From assembly GCA_023421245.1 (NCBI GenBank), contig JAEZTV010000034.1:124001-188000 (forward strand): DNA of 64,000 nt, given 5' to 3'. The notes beneath the pieces are model-generated. The model was not told the origin of the DNA. It saw only the letters and a program-made list of their open reading frames with translations, and made no database searches. This document shows positions 43,000-52,083 of the stretch, piece by piece (the first letter of the stretch is position 1; each line of letters starts with the position of its first letter). Both the position numbers and the translations under genes were made by a program. This stretch comes from Bacillota bacterium. Its GTDB lineage: Bacteria > Bacillota > Clostridia > Oscillospirales > Ruminococcaceae.

Positions 43000-44151
43000 C
43001 TATGCGCTGACAGAACTGATAGTGAGCACTATGGTAGTGGAGATAATCATCAGCACCGCAAAGCAGAGTATAATCGTCACCAGCAAGGTAATCGCATTTG
43101 CACAGCTTTTTAACACTTCACTCACCTGCTTGAGTTCAAATATCTCACTGATAGATGCGGATATTTTTAAAGTAAGCATCCAAATAAGCGACTCAATCAA
43201 AACCGGCAGAAAGATCATAATAGCAGCGAAGACGCCAAAAACGCCGACAACGTTTTTTAGAAGCGACAGACATCCGCTTACTGAGGCCATCGCATCGGCA
43301 AGCGCACCACCGACAACCGGCACAAACGACCCGATGATAAACTTACCCGCGCGCACCGCAACGTTGTCGACCCCTGAACTGACCATCGTCTGCACGCTAA
43401 GAAGTGCCACGAATACAGTGATAATAAACCCTAAAACCCATGATGCTATACTCTTTATAACCTGCGCAACACCCGATAGGTTGATCTGCGGAGAAACGGC
43501 GGCGACAATGCACAGCGCAAGATAAATTCCAAGCATCGGCACTATCGCTGAAGAAGCAATCTGTGCAGTTACCTCTGCCGTGCCAAATAACAACAGATGG
43601 TAGGCAGAAGCGGTGCCCGGCCCTCCCGAAGCCGCCATCACACCCGAGAGTACCGGAATAAATGCAAGCATAAAATTACTACAATCGTAAATAGCGCTTG
43701 CCGCCTTTTGAATACAACCGATTACCGGTGTTACAATTGCGCCGACAACGGAAAGTACCGCAACCGAGCTAAACACACCACCAAGTGACTTATATAAAAA
43801 GCCCTCTTTAAACCCGTCAATCAAAGAGCACAGCAAAATGATGCCAAGCACGGTAAAGAAGATTATCTGCGGCTTTGATATCGTTTGCTTAAGCATAGTA
43901 ATAAGCAGCCCGAAAAACTCACCAGGCGTAAGCGCCAGAATCGTACCGGCGGAGATATCCTCAATACCGATTGATTCAAGGTGACTTCTCGTCTTATCAG
44001 AAAGTGACCACCATAGGTCATCGGCGCCGCTTGCCCTAAGCTGTTCTTCGAACATCTCCTCGGGCACCGCGTCCGGATACTCATTCTCTTCGGCGGACAC
44101 CGGAACAATCAACAAAAGCACAAAGGCAATGACAATACAAACTTTTCTCAT
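43000..44151 (-). CDS. spoIIIAE: Stage III sporulation protein AE
   Basis: A 383-residue polytopic membrane protein with a cleavable signal-like N-terminus (VCIVIAFVLLLIVPVSA) and about eight helices. Family blocks are SSGVDNVAVRAGKFIIGSFVPVVGGALADA in outline and LIESLIWMLTLKISASISE. It is part of the SpoIIIA export channel in the outer forespore membrane. Confidence 0.95.
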   Translation of the reverse strand: MRKVCIVIAFVLLLIVPVSAEENEYPDAVPEEMFEEQLRASGADDLWWSLSDKTRSHLESIGIEDISAGTILALTPGEFFGLLITMLKQTISKPQIIFFTVLGIILLCSLIDGFKEGFLYKSLGGVFSSVAVLSVVGAIVTPVIGCIQKAASAIYDCSNFMLAFIPVLSGVMAASGGPGTASAYHLLLFGTAEVTAQIASSAIVPMLGIYLALCIVAAVSPQINLSGVAQVIKSIASWVLGFIITVFVALLSVQTMVSSGVDNVAVRAGKFIIGSFVPVVGGALADAMASVSGCLSLLKNVVGVFGVFAAIMIFLPVLIESLIWMLTLKISASISEIFELKQVSEVLKSCANAITLLVTIILCFAVLMIISTTIVLTISSVSA

Positions 44152-44183
44152 AATGCTTTATTACTTCCTTCTTTATATCGATA

Positions 44184-44576
44184 CTAAGAAGTGTTGATTA
44201 ACGACTTTGCGACATTAAAGATCCGTTCGAACAACGGTAATGCAGCAAGCAAAACGGCAATCTTCCCCGCGGTCTCCACTTTAGAGGCGATGGACGCCGC
44301 ACCGGAATCTCGGCACACATCCGACGCAAGCTGCGTGATAAAACAGATGCCGAGTGCCTTGAGCAGAATGACGATGTAATCGCCGTTGATGCCGGTTTGT
44401 GACACCAGATCCCGAATCTGAGTGATAATGGGGGCACTTGCGGCCAGAACAAACAGGAGTATTGTGACGCCGGCAATCAGATTAACGGCATAAGCATACT
44501 CAGGCTTGTACTGTTTTATCAACACCGATATGGCAGCAGCTATAATAGCAACACCCGCAATTGTTACAATATCCAT
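44184..44576 (-). CDS. spoIIIAD: Stage III sporulation protein AD
   Basis: A 130-residue protein with three to four helices. NLIAGVTILLFVL and ALGICFITQLASDVCRDSG are typical of SpoIIIAD. It starts two bases after spoIIIAC. Confidence 0.94.
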   Translation of the reverse strand: MDIVTIAGVAIIAAAISVLIKQYKPEYAYAVNLIAGVTILLFVLAASAPIITQIRDLVSQTGINGDYIVILLKALGICFITQLASDVCRDSGAASIASKVETAGKIAVLLAALPLFERIFNVAKSLINTS

Positions 44577-44578
44577 TG

Positions 44579-44773
44579 CTATAACCCAAACACGCTTTTT
44601 ACCGTTTCAAACAGGTTGCTGATTTCATATATAATCATCATCAAAACAACAATCAGCCCTGCCAGTGTCGTCATCATTGCCTGTTCCTCGCGCCCTGAGC
44701 GGATGAGCACCTGATTAAGCACTGCCACAATAATACCAATCGCGGCTATTTTAAAAATGAGATCCACTTCCAT
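44579..44773 (-). CDS. spoIIIAC: Stage III sporulation protein AC
   Basis: A 64-residue protein with two helices around the conserved loop QVLIRSGREEQAM. ATG 44773 has GGAGAG seven bases upstream; earlier in-frame ATGs (44779, 44785) and the open frame to 44824 are less family-like. Confidence 0.93.
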   Translation of the reverse strand: MEVDLIFKIAAIGIIVAVLNQVLIRSGREEQAMMTTLAGLIVVLMMIIYEISNLFETVKSVFGL

Positions 44774-44856
44774 ACTCATACTCTCCATTCTACCGCCTGT
44801 ATCGGCAAGGTATTTGTAGCGCACATACTATGGCTATGCAATAGAAGTGCCCGATA

Positions 44857-45372
44857 TTACACCATTAAAATTGCCAGCCCAATTCCTACAAGAACACCAA
44901 GTGATAAATACATCTTTGCGTGTGCCGTACATTCTGCCCGAGCGGTTTCGTAGCTCTTTTCAAACATACGGGCATATAGCTCTATTGTTTTTTGCTGTTC
45001 CTTGGCATCGGTGATGCCAAGATTGTCCCCAATCGAAACCAGACGTTCATAATCGTCCTTTGAAAGCAGATGCCGCTGCAGCGCCGCACTTCTTCTCCAC
45101 GCCTGCGGAAACATCACCCCATCGAGCAATAGTGCCGAGCATTCCTGCAAAAAGCCGAGTGTGGCAAACTGGCTTTGGCGGGCCATATGCGCCACAATTT
45201 CCCCCACCGGCATACGAGCGTAACTAATTTGGGCGGAAAAATAATCAAGCATTGCAATCAGCTTTTCAAGGCAATCGGCGCGGTCAATCAGGCGTTTTCT
45301 CAGGACTATTCCTACTGCCGAGCAGGTAGCTACAATACATACCATACCGCCGCCCTTAAGAATATAGCTCAT
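44857..45372 (-). CDS. spoIIIAB: Stage III sporulation protein AB
   Basis: A 171-residue protein with a helix at each end (residues 10-27 and 155-171) and a coiled, GspF-like cytoplasmic domain between: LEKLIAMLDYFSAQISYARMP and KLGITDAKEQQ-type features. The start overlaps spoIIIAA by 17 bases. An internal ATG at residue 10 is an alternative start. Confidence 0.92.
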   Translation of the reverse strand: MSYILKGGGMVCIVATCSAVGIVLRKRLIDRADCLEKLIAMLDYFSAQISYARMPVGEIVAHMARQSQFATLGFLQECSALLLDGVMFPQAWRRSAALQRHLLSKDDYERLVSIGDNLGITDAKEQQKTIELYARMFEKSYETARAECTAHAKMYLSLGVLVGIGLAILMV

Positions 45373-46303
45373 CCGCGCTAACCACCTCTCTGATTACACA
45401 TGGCTTTTTTGCGTCGTACAAGAAAACAATATGCTCAAATGCTCCTTCTTCAATCAGACGCATAATCTGTTTTTTTCTTTGAAGCTCCCGTTTGTCTGCG
45501 GCATGCACAGTAGCGATAACAGAAACACCGCAGTTTATCCCTGCGACGATGGCGTCCGCCTCCTGCACACTTCCAATCTCATCACACACCACCACATCAG
45601 GAGCAAGACAGCGCACCGCAATCAATATGCCCTCCCCCTTAGGGTAGCCGTCAAGGATATCAGATCGAGGGCCAAGATCGTTGCCGGCCTGTCCGCAGTA
45701 TACGGCAGCAAGCTCCCCGCGCTCGTCCACGACAGATACCCGCAGCCCGCCCGACGAAAGCTGTCGGGCCGCGTCGCGCAGCAGCGTTGTTTTCCCGCTG
45801 CCCGGTACGCCGCACAGCAATACGCCTCCCGCCCTGTGTGTAAATACACGCTGTATCAGCTCGTCCGCCGCGCCGTATATCTGCCGTGCCACACGAAGGT
45901 TAATGGAGGTAATACCCCTCACTCCAGTTACCGCACCGTTTTCAACAATTGCGCTGCCGCAAAGACCTGCCCGATGCCCATTCCGGATGGTAATAAACCC
46001 ACTGATAATCTCGGATTGATGGCTGTAAACAGAGTAGTCGCATAATCTGCGGAAACACTCATCCACCTCCTCGGCGTGCACCATGACGGTGCCGCTTGCA
46101 TCGGAATGGACAAGCGTACCGTTTTGCGTAATAAACATATCGGTATTTGATACATTTACCGCAATCGGCTTTGCGGTACGCAGACGAATCTCCCGTGTCT
46201 GCGCCTTGATTTGCTGCGGCAGACCGCAAACCAAAGCGCTTAGCTCACGCGGCAGCATAAGAGCTGCGTCATCCAGTCGCTGCGCATACCCGGCAAGCCC
46301 CAT
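45356..46303 (-). CDS. spoIIIAA: Stage III sporulation protein AA (ATPase)
   Basis: A 315-residue cytoplasmic ATPase of the secretion/pilus type that powers the SpoIIIA channel. Walker A is LLCGVPGSGKTTLLRD, Walker B VVVCDEIGS, with SVVDERGELA between. First gene of the eight-gene operon. A possible sigma-E type -10 sequence lies about 40 bases upstream. Confidence 0.95.
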   Translation of the reverse strand: MGLAGYAQRLDDAALMLPRELSALVCGLPQQIKAQTREIRLRTAKPIAVNVSNTDMFITQNGTLVHSDASGTVMVHAEEVDECFRRLCDYSVYSHQSEIISGFITIRNGHRAGLCGSAIVENGAVTGVRGITSINLRVARQIYGAADELIQRVFTHRAGGVLLCGVPGSGKTTLLRDAARQLSSGGLRVSVVDERGELAAVYCGQAGNDLGPRSDILDGYPKGEGILIAVRCLAPDVVVCDEIGSVQEADAIVAGINCGVSVIATVHAADKRELQRKKQIMRLIEEGAFEHIVFLYDAKKPCVIREVVSADELYS

Positions 46304-46386
46304 CTTTCATCTTCCCCCGCGTTGTTTTTTGTTTACTTCAGTATATTGTTTGTCCGCTTTGTTTAGAACCGGCAGCACAACAAGAA

Positions 46387-46413
46387 GGCGGAGATGCCAT
46401 GCATCTCCGCCTA
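46387..46413 (-). terminator. Hairpin upstream of secF end and spoIIIAA start
   Basis: A ten-bp stem AGGCGGAGAT / ATCTCCGCCT (46387-46396 with 46404-46413) just past the secF stop codon. It probably ends the secDF transcript before the spoIIIA promoter. Confidence 0.8.
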
Positions 46414-46429
46414 ATAAAAATCGTATGGG

Positions 46430-47398
46430 CTATATTCTAATCTTGCCGACGCCGTCGGATTTACCGCGGTTATCCTTTTTAGGAGGTGCGGACGAGGCCT
46501 TTTTTGCACGGTAGTTTTTCCATACCACCCACAGTGGCCCTGCGATGCAGATAGTGGAGTACGAGCCAGATATCATACCAAAAATCATCGGGACGGCAAA
46601 TGTCATAATACTGCTTACATTGTTAATAATTGCAACCACGCAAACAGCAATCATTACCAGTAAGCCGCAAAGGCTTGTGTTAATTGATCTTGTCAGCGAT
46701 TGGTTGATGCTCATATTCACAATTTCACCGATGTTTTTCTTTCCGCCGTACAGCTTTTCGTTTTCACGGATACGGTCGTAGATTACGATGGTGTCGTTAA
46801 TCGAGAAGCCAAGGATGGTCAGAACAACTGCAATAAAGTTATCATCCAGCGGCATACGGAAGAATACAAAGGTTGCAAATACGATCAAAACATCATGCAA
46901 GAGTGCAAGAACACCCATTGTACCGGCCGAGAAACCACCGATCTTTCTAAAACGCAGACCGATATAAAGCACGATTAATAATGATGCGGCGGCAACTGCC
47001 ACGAGACATTTAAGGAAGAATTCTTTACCCATGACAGGGTTAACGTTGTTGGTTTCTTTCATCACAACATTGTTATCGGGAAAAGCGGTTGTCAGCGCCT
47101 CGGTCATGGTCTGCTGATTATCAATCGTGAGAGCGTCGTCCTCCGCAAAGGAAATGATTATGGTCTGAATCTCCCCTTCGGTCTTTTGCACACTTACCTG
47201 CTGGCCAAGCACGCTCTCAACACTGGCGGCGACATTTTCAAGATCAAGATCACCGGTATACGAATAGGTTACAATCGAGCCGCCCTTAAACTGAATGTCC
47301 AGCTCAACGCCGAAGATTAGCGCGGCAACGATGGTAATAACCATAATAGAGGCCGAGATGATAAAGAATATTTTCTTGTTCTTTATAAAATCAAACAT
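46430..47398 (-). CDS. secF: Protein translocase subunit SecF
   Basis: A 322-residue membrane protein with six helices, helping SecYEG export with proton-driven pulling. Motifs are GVELDIQFKGGSIVTYSY and VLTILGFSINDTIVIYDRIRE. ATG 47398 directly abuts the secD stop codon with GGAGGTG upstream. Confidence 0.97.
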   Translation of the reverse strand: MFDFIKNKKIFFIISASIMVITIVAALIFGVELDIQFKGGSIVTYSYTGDLDLENVAASVESVLGQQVSVQKTEGEIQTIIISFAEDDALTIDNQQTMTEALTTAFPDNNVVMKETNNVNPVMGKEFFLKCLVAVAAASLLIVLYIGLRFRKIGGFSAGTMGVLALLHDVLIVFATFVFFRMPLDDNFIAVVLTILGFSINDTIVIYDRIRENEKLYGGKKNIGEIVNMSINQSLTRSINTSLCGLLVMIAVCVVAIINNVSSIMTFAVPMIFGMISGSYSTICIAGPLWVVWKNYRAKKASSAPPKKDNRGKSDGVGKIRI

Positions 47399-48795
47399 CA
47401 CTTTGCACCTCCATACAGCCAAGGCTTGCGAGACCCTTTAAACTTTGAAAGGGAGCGCAGCATCAGGCGAGAGGCCGTTACACCCATAATGAAGTTAAAG
47501 ATAACACCCATTAGCAGCGTGTAGCCAAACGAGTAGATTGCACCCGTTGTGGAGGGGCCGAACATAAAGAAGATTGGCGTAAGCAGCTTTGCCCAGAAGC
47601 TGGTGGGCGGGCCGAAGGAGCCCATTAGAATAACCGCAACAATGACCACCGTAACGTTACCGTCAAAGATTGCGGTAAAGCCACGCTCATAGCCAAGGTC
47701 GATAGAGCCTTCTATGGTCTTACCCGACCGGATTTCTTCTTTGATACGCTCGGATGTTATAACGTTTGCGTCAACACCCATGCCAAGGCTTAGAATAATA
47801 CCGGCGATGCCCGGCAGCGTGAGCGTAAAGCTGGGGATAAAGGCAAAGTATCCGGATACAGCCATGATAAATCCGGCAACCTGACCAAGCAGTGCGATAC
47901 AGGCAACAACACCGGGCAGTCTGTAGTATAGAATCATAAATATGCACACAAGCAAAAAGCCAATGGCACCTGCAAAAACCATCGAATCCTTCGCACTCAA
48001 GCCGAGTGTCGGCGAAATGGAGCTGTAGTTTCCGGTTACAAGCTTAAACGGCAGCGCGCCGCCATTAATCTTGTTGGCAAGATCGGTTGCCTCGGCTGCG
48101 GTAAATGGAACCGAGCCACCGGTAATTACTGCATTGCCGCCGGTAATTGCAGATTGAACCACCGGTGCCGAAATCTGCGTATCATCCATCCAAATGGAAA
48201 TTGTCTTACCGATAAGCCTTGTGGTTGCTTCGCTAAACTTTCGAGCACCCTCATCGGTCAGTTCCAGCGCAACCTCAGGGTTAGAGGTTTTGGAGTTAAT
48301 CACCGCAGAGGCACTCTTAACATCCTTACCCTCAAGAACAATGTTCTCAAGCGTCACACCGGTCGGCAGGCCTGCTGCATCGGTATTTGATTCTTCACGG
48401 AATGTGAGCAATGCGGTCTCGCCAAGCTCGCGAATAGCCTCCTCCGGGTTTTGGCTGGCCGCATCGTCCTTCCACGGGAATCTTACAATAATGCGGTCCT
48501 TTGCTGTGTCGGTATAAACCTCGTAGTCGGTTATGTTCTGGGTAACAAGCCTTTGCTTTATTACCGATTCTGCCGCAAGCATCTGTGAATCGGTCGCGTC
48601 AAAGCCTTCGGGCGGGGTAAAAGTTACATCCATACCGCCGCGGATGTCGATACCCCAGCGAATGTCGTCCGCACCTTTGATATAAACCTTGGTAACATCG
48701 CCAAATTTCGTACTAAAGCCGAAAAATGACGTTCCAGCCAGGAAAAGTATCAGCGCAAATACAACAAAGAAAGTTGATTTTGAGCCTTTTTTCAT
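47398..48795 (-). CDS. secD: Protein translocase subunit SecD
   Basis: A 465-residue partner of SecF. Six helices; the large P1 domain carries WGIDIRGGMDVTF and the helix 4 motif GIILSLGMGVDANVITSERIKEE. AGGAGG lies upstream of the ATG. SecD and SecF are separate here, not fused as in Bacillus. Confidence 0.97.
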   Translation of the reverse strand: MKKGSKSTFFVVFALILFLAGTSFFGFSTKFGDVTKVYIKGADDIRWGIDIRGGMDVTFTPPEGFDATDSQMLAAESVIKQRLVTQNITDYEVYTDTAKDRIIVRFPWKDDAASQNPEEAIRELGETALLTFREESNTDAAGLPTGVTLENIVLEGKDVKSASAVINSKTSNPEVALELTDEGARKFSEATTRLIGKTISIWMDDTQISAPVVQSAITGGNAVITGGSVPFTAAEATDLANKINGGALPFKLVTGNYSSISPTLGLSAKDSMVFAGAIGFLLVCIFMILYYRLPGVVACIALLGQVAGFIMAVSGYFAFIPSFTLTLPGIAGIILSLGMGVDANVITSERIKEEIRSGKTIEGSIDLGYERGFTAIFDGNVTVVIVAVILMGSFGPPTSFWAKLLTPIFFMFGPSTTGAIYSFGYTLLMGVIFNFIMGVTASRLMLRSLSKFKGSRKPWLYGGAK

Positions 48796-48959
48796 AGCCC
48801 AATCCTCCTAGTTAAAGTTTGCCGTTCCCTTTATTTCTTGCTCTTCATGCAATTTCATGAATGCTGCTCGCACAGATATGAACAATAAGCGAAAAGCTGT
48901 GTGGAAATTGGCAATCACAACGATTATTATATTGTTTTCCTTGAGAAAAGTCAACAAAA

Positions 48960-50390
48960 CTATACGCCAAGCTCTACTTTTTCTCCTATAATTTCACGAT
49001 TAGCAGCAAGCAGGGGCAGAATAAAATTCTTAGAATACTCCTCAACCTGCTCGGGAGCCCGTCCGGTAAAGTTTTCGGCGCGAAGCAAACCGGCAAGTTC
49101 CTGCTCGGTAAGCCGGAATGCCGCATCACCCGCAATGCGCGCGACAAGGTCGTTGCTGCCGCCCTCCTCCTTCACCACACGAGCTGCTGCAAGTGAATGC
49201 TCGCGCAGCCTTTCGTGCAGTACCTGGCGATCGCCGCCCTTTTTTACAGCCTGCATCATGATGTTCTCGGTTGCCATAAACGGTAGCTCGTTGCTAACCC
49301 GCTGCGCAATAACCTTTGGGTATACCACCAGACCATCGCATACATTGAGCATAATGTTAAGGATTGCATCAACTCCAAGAAACGCCTCCGCAACGCTGAT
49401 GCGCTTGTTGGCCGAATCATCCAGTGTGCGCTCAAACCACTGTGTTGCCGCGGTAAAGGCGGGGTTTAGACTGTTTGTTATCACATAGCGTGCAAGGGAG
49501 GTAATGCGTTCGCTACGCATCGGATTGCGTTTGTACGGCATTGCGGACGAACCAATCTGATTCTTTTCAAACGGTTCCTCCATCTCCTTGAAGTTTTGCA
49601 GAATACGCATATCGTTTGAAAATTTTGAGGCCGACTGTGCAATGCCGCTTAGCGTGGCAAGCACCTGAGCATCCACCTTGCGGGAATAGGTTTGACCTGA
49701 AACCGGAACCACACGCGCAAAGCCCATTTCGTCCGCTATCATCCGTTCCAGTTTCTTAATCTTGTCATGGTCACCGTCAAACAGCGCTACAAAGCTTGCT
49801 TGCGTGCCCGTTGTTCCCTTTGAGCCCAGCAGTTCAAGCGATGCGATGCGGTATTCGAGCTCATGAAAGTCATACAACAGCTCATTCATCCACAATGTGG
49901 CACGTTTGCCGACGGTAGTAAGCTGCGCGGGCTGAAGATGGGTGTAGGCAAGTGCCGGCATGTCCTTGTATTGCAAAGAAAAATCATGCAGCAATGCGAT
50001 CACACCAAGCAGCTTTCTCCTCACAACAGTAAGCGCGTCGCGCAGGATGATGACGTCGGTGTTATCCCCTACATAGCAGGAGGTTGCACCTAGATGAATG
50101 ATTCCCTTGGCGTTTGGGCATTGCAGGCCATAAGCATATACATGCGCCATTACGTCGTGGCGCACCTGCTTTTCGCGAGCATTCGCCTCCTCGTAGTTTA
50201 TGTTGTCGGCATTGGCCTCAAGCTCGGTAATCTGTTCATTGGTAATTTCAAGCCCCAGTGCCTGTTCTGCCTTGGCGAGTGCAATCCATAGCTTACGCCA
50301 GGTCTTAAATTTTTTATCTGCTGAAAACAAATACTGCATTTCTTCGCTTGCATACCGTGTGCAAAAAGGACTTTCATACGAATTGTGCAA
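48960..50390 (-). CDS. purB: Adenylosuccinate lyase
   Basis: Acts twice in purine synthesis, releasing fumarate from SAICAR and adenylosuccinate. 476 residues. Signature GSSAMPYKRNPMRSERI, with TSCYVGDNTD and YTHLQPAQLTTVGKR. The start is TTG 50390 with a very strong GGAGGTG seven bases upstream; this restores the conserved YESPFCTRYAS N-terminus. Upstream in-frame ATGs run through the RBS and are unlikely. Confidence 0.96.
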   Translation of the reverse strand: MHNSYESPFCTRYASEEMQYLFSADKKFKTWRKLWIALAKAEQALGLEITNEQITELEANADNINYEEANAREKQVRHDVMAHVYAYGLQCPNAKGIIHLGATSCYVGDNTDVIILRDALTVVRRKLLGVIALLHDFSLQYKDMPALAYTHLQPAQLTTVGKRATLWMNELLYDFHELEYRIASLELLGSKGTTGTQASFVALFDGDHDKIKKLERMIADEMGFARVVPVSGQTYSRKVDAQVLATLSGIAQSASKFSNDMRILQNFKEMEEPFEKNQIGSSAMPYKRNPMRSERITSLARYVITNSLNPAFTAATQWFERTLDDSANKRISVAEAFLGVDAILNIMLNVCDGLVVYPKVIAQRVSNELPFMATENIMMQAVKKGGDRQVLHERLREHSLAAARVVKEEGGSNDLVARIAGDAAFRLTEQELAGLLRAENFTGRAPEQVEEYSKNFILPLLAANREIIGEKVELGV

Positions 50391-50460
50391 ACAAAAACAC
50401 CTCCGAAATATTTCGTCAATGGGCATGCTTGCCCTTGAACACAACATGTGAATGGTATAA

Positions 50461-50528
50461 CTGCTCATAAAAAGGCGGGTACTGCGTAAGCGCCGGAAAT
50501 CGGCACTGGCATCGCGAATTTATTATAT
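50461..50528. repeat. Degenerate remnant of the intergenic repeat
   Basis: Upstream of purB, TCATAAAAAGGCGGGTACTG then CGTAAGCG recalls the module A core, and GCGAATTTATTATATCA recalls the right end of module B. The middle is rearranged, so this is a decayed or recombined copy. Confidence 0.5.
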
Positions 50529-50647
50529 CACTAAATCATACTGTTGTGCGCATCGTTCTTAAAATTTTTACCGGTTTAGGCATAAATCAACCGGACAGCA
50601 AAATAACTGTCCGGCAGTCAAACAAAAACTATGCTTTAAAACGGCTT

Positions 50648-51934
50648 TTATGAACACTTGCCGAGCAAACTTCTGGCAGCGGACAGCTTAACACACAGAC
50701 AGAACAGCTCCATCGCGGCCTCAAGTTCCTGCAAAGGCGGGAACGTCGGTGCTATGCGGATATTGCGATCCTGCGGGTCTTTACCGTAGGGATATGTAGC
50801 GCCTGCCGCGGTTAAAACCACACCGGCCTCCGCGCAAAGGCGAACAACATCTTTGGCACAGCCATCCGGTACATTCACCGAGATGAAGTAACCGCCGTTT
50901 GGCTTATGAAACTGCGCAATCCCAAGCGGAGAAAGTTCTCTGGTCAGCATATCAATCACGAGGTTGAACTTCGGAATAAGAACGCCGGCCTGTTTTTTCA
51001 TGTGTGCCGTAATGCCATCCATGTTTTTAAAATAACGCACATGACGAAGCTGGTTGAGCTTATCGGGACCAATTGTTTGAATCGCCAGCAGCTTTTTAAT
51101 AAAAGCCGTATTGTTAAGCGAAGCGGCCAGCATAGCAACACCCGCCCCAGGGAACGTCACCTTGGAGGTGGATGCAAATTCAAACACCATATCCTCTGTT
51201 CCCGCAGCCCTGCATTCATCAAAGATATTGCACAGGCTGTCGCTGCCCTCCAAATCATGCACGATATAGGCGTTATCCCAGAAGATACGGAAATCTTCTG
51301 CGGCAGGCCTTAAGCGAGCAAAGCGGGCGACGGTTTCATCCGAATAGGTGATGCCATCGGGATTGGAATACTTGGGAACACACCAAATCCCCTTAATGGA
51401 TGAATCCGATGCCACCAATTGCTCCACTATGTTCATATCGGGGCCGTCGCTTTTCATCGGAACAACAATCATCTCAATGCCAAAATGCTCGCAAATCGCA
51501 AAGTGGCGGTCATAGCCAGGCGACGGGCAGAGAAATTTTACGTTGTCGAGTTTTATCCATGGCTTGGATGAACCGTATACGCCATGCAGCATTGCACGTG
51601 AAACGGTGTCATACATCATATTAAGGCTAGAGTTTCCCCCAATAATAATTTGTTCGGGCAAGACCGCCAACATTTCTGAAAACAGACGCTTTGCCTCCGG
51701 AATGCCATCGATGCCACCGTAGTTTCTGCAGTCTACCCCATCCTCGGAATTCAAATTATTTACCCCGCAAAGACAATTCAAGACATCATTTGAAATATCC
51801 AGCTGTTTTGCAGAGGGCTTTCCTCTCGACATATCAAGCCGCATGCCGACCGACTGCAGGCTTTTATATTGTGCCAGCCACTGCTGTTCAAACTCTACCA
51901 GCTGTTGTTTTGGAAGTTGGTGCAGCATATTCAT
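50648..51934 (-). CDS. PLP-dependent aminotransferase, PF12897 type
   Basis: A 428-residue fold-type I enzyme of the aspartate aminotransferase I-D group. MRLDMSRGKPSAKQLDIS near the start is diagnostic. GGNSSLNMMYDTVSRA binds the cofactor phosphate region, and the lysine lies in FASTSKVTFPGAGVAML. Probably uses aspartate or alanine; the substrate is unproven. ATG 51934 has AGGGGATAG upstream; the long frame beyond is not family-like. Confidence 0.9.
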   Translation of the reverse strand: MNMLHQLPKQQLVEFEQQWLAQYKSLQSVGMRLDMSRGKPSAKQLDISNDVLNCLCGVNNLNSEDGVDCRNYGGIDGIPEAKRLFSEMLAVLPEQIIIGGNSSLNMMYDTVSRAMLHGVYGSSKPWIKLDNVKFLCPSPGYDRHFAICEHFGIEMIVVPMKSDGPDMNIVEQLVASDSSIKGIWCVPKYSNPDGITYSDETVARFARLRPAAEDFRIFWDNAYIVHDLEGSDSLCNIFDECRAAGTEDMVFEFASTSKVTFPGAGVAMLAASLNNTAFIKKLLAIQTIGPDKLNQLRHVRYFKNMDGITAHMKKQAGVLIPKFNLVIDMLTRELSPLGIAQFHKPNGGYFISVNVPDGCAKDVVRLCAEAGVVLTAAGATYPYGKDPQDRNIRIAPTFPPLQELEAAMELFCLCVKLSAARSLLGKCS

Positions 51935-52083
51935 GTTTCTATCCCCTATACGCTTTGGCTTTTTAAGTGAAAAGTTTTTAACGGTATTATTATAATATAT
52001 GCCTGCGTGTTTTGCAAGTTTTATTTTACATTCCTGCAATTTTACATGAACCGCTCTGCGCATATATTGCGGTTGAGACACTG

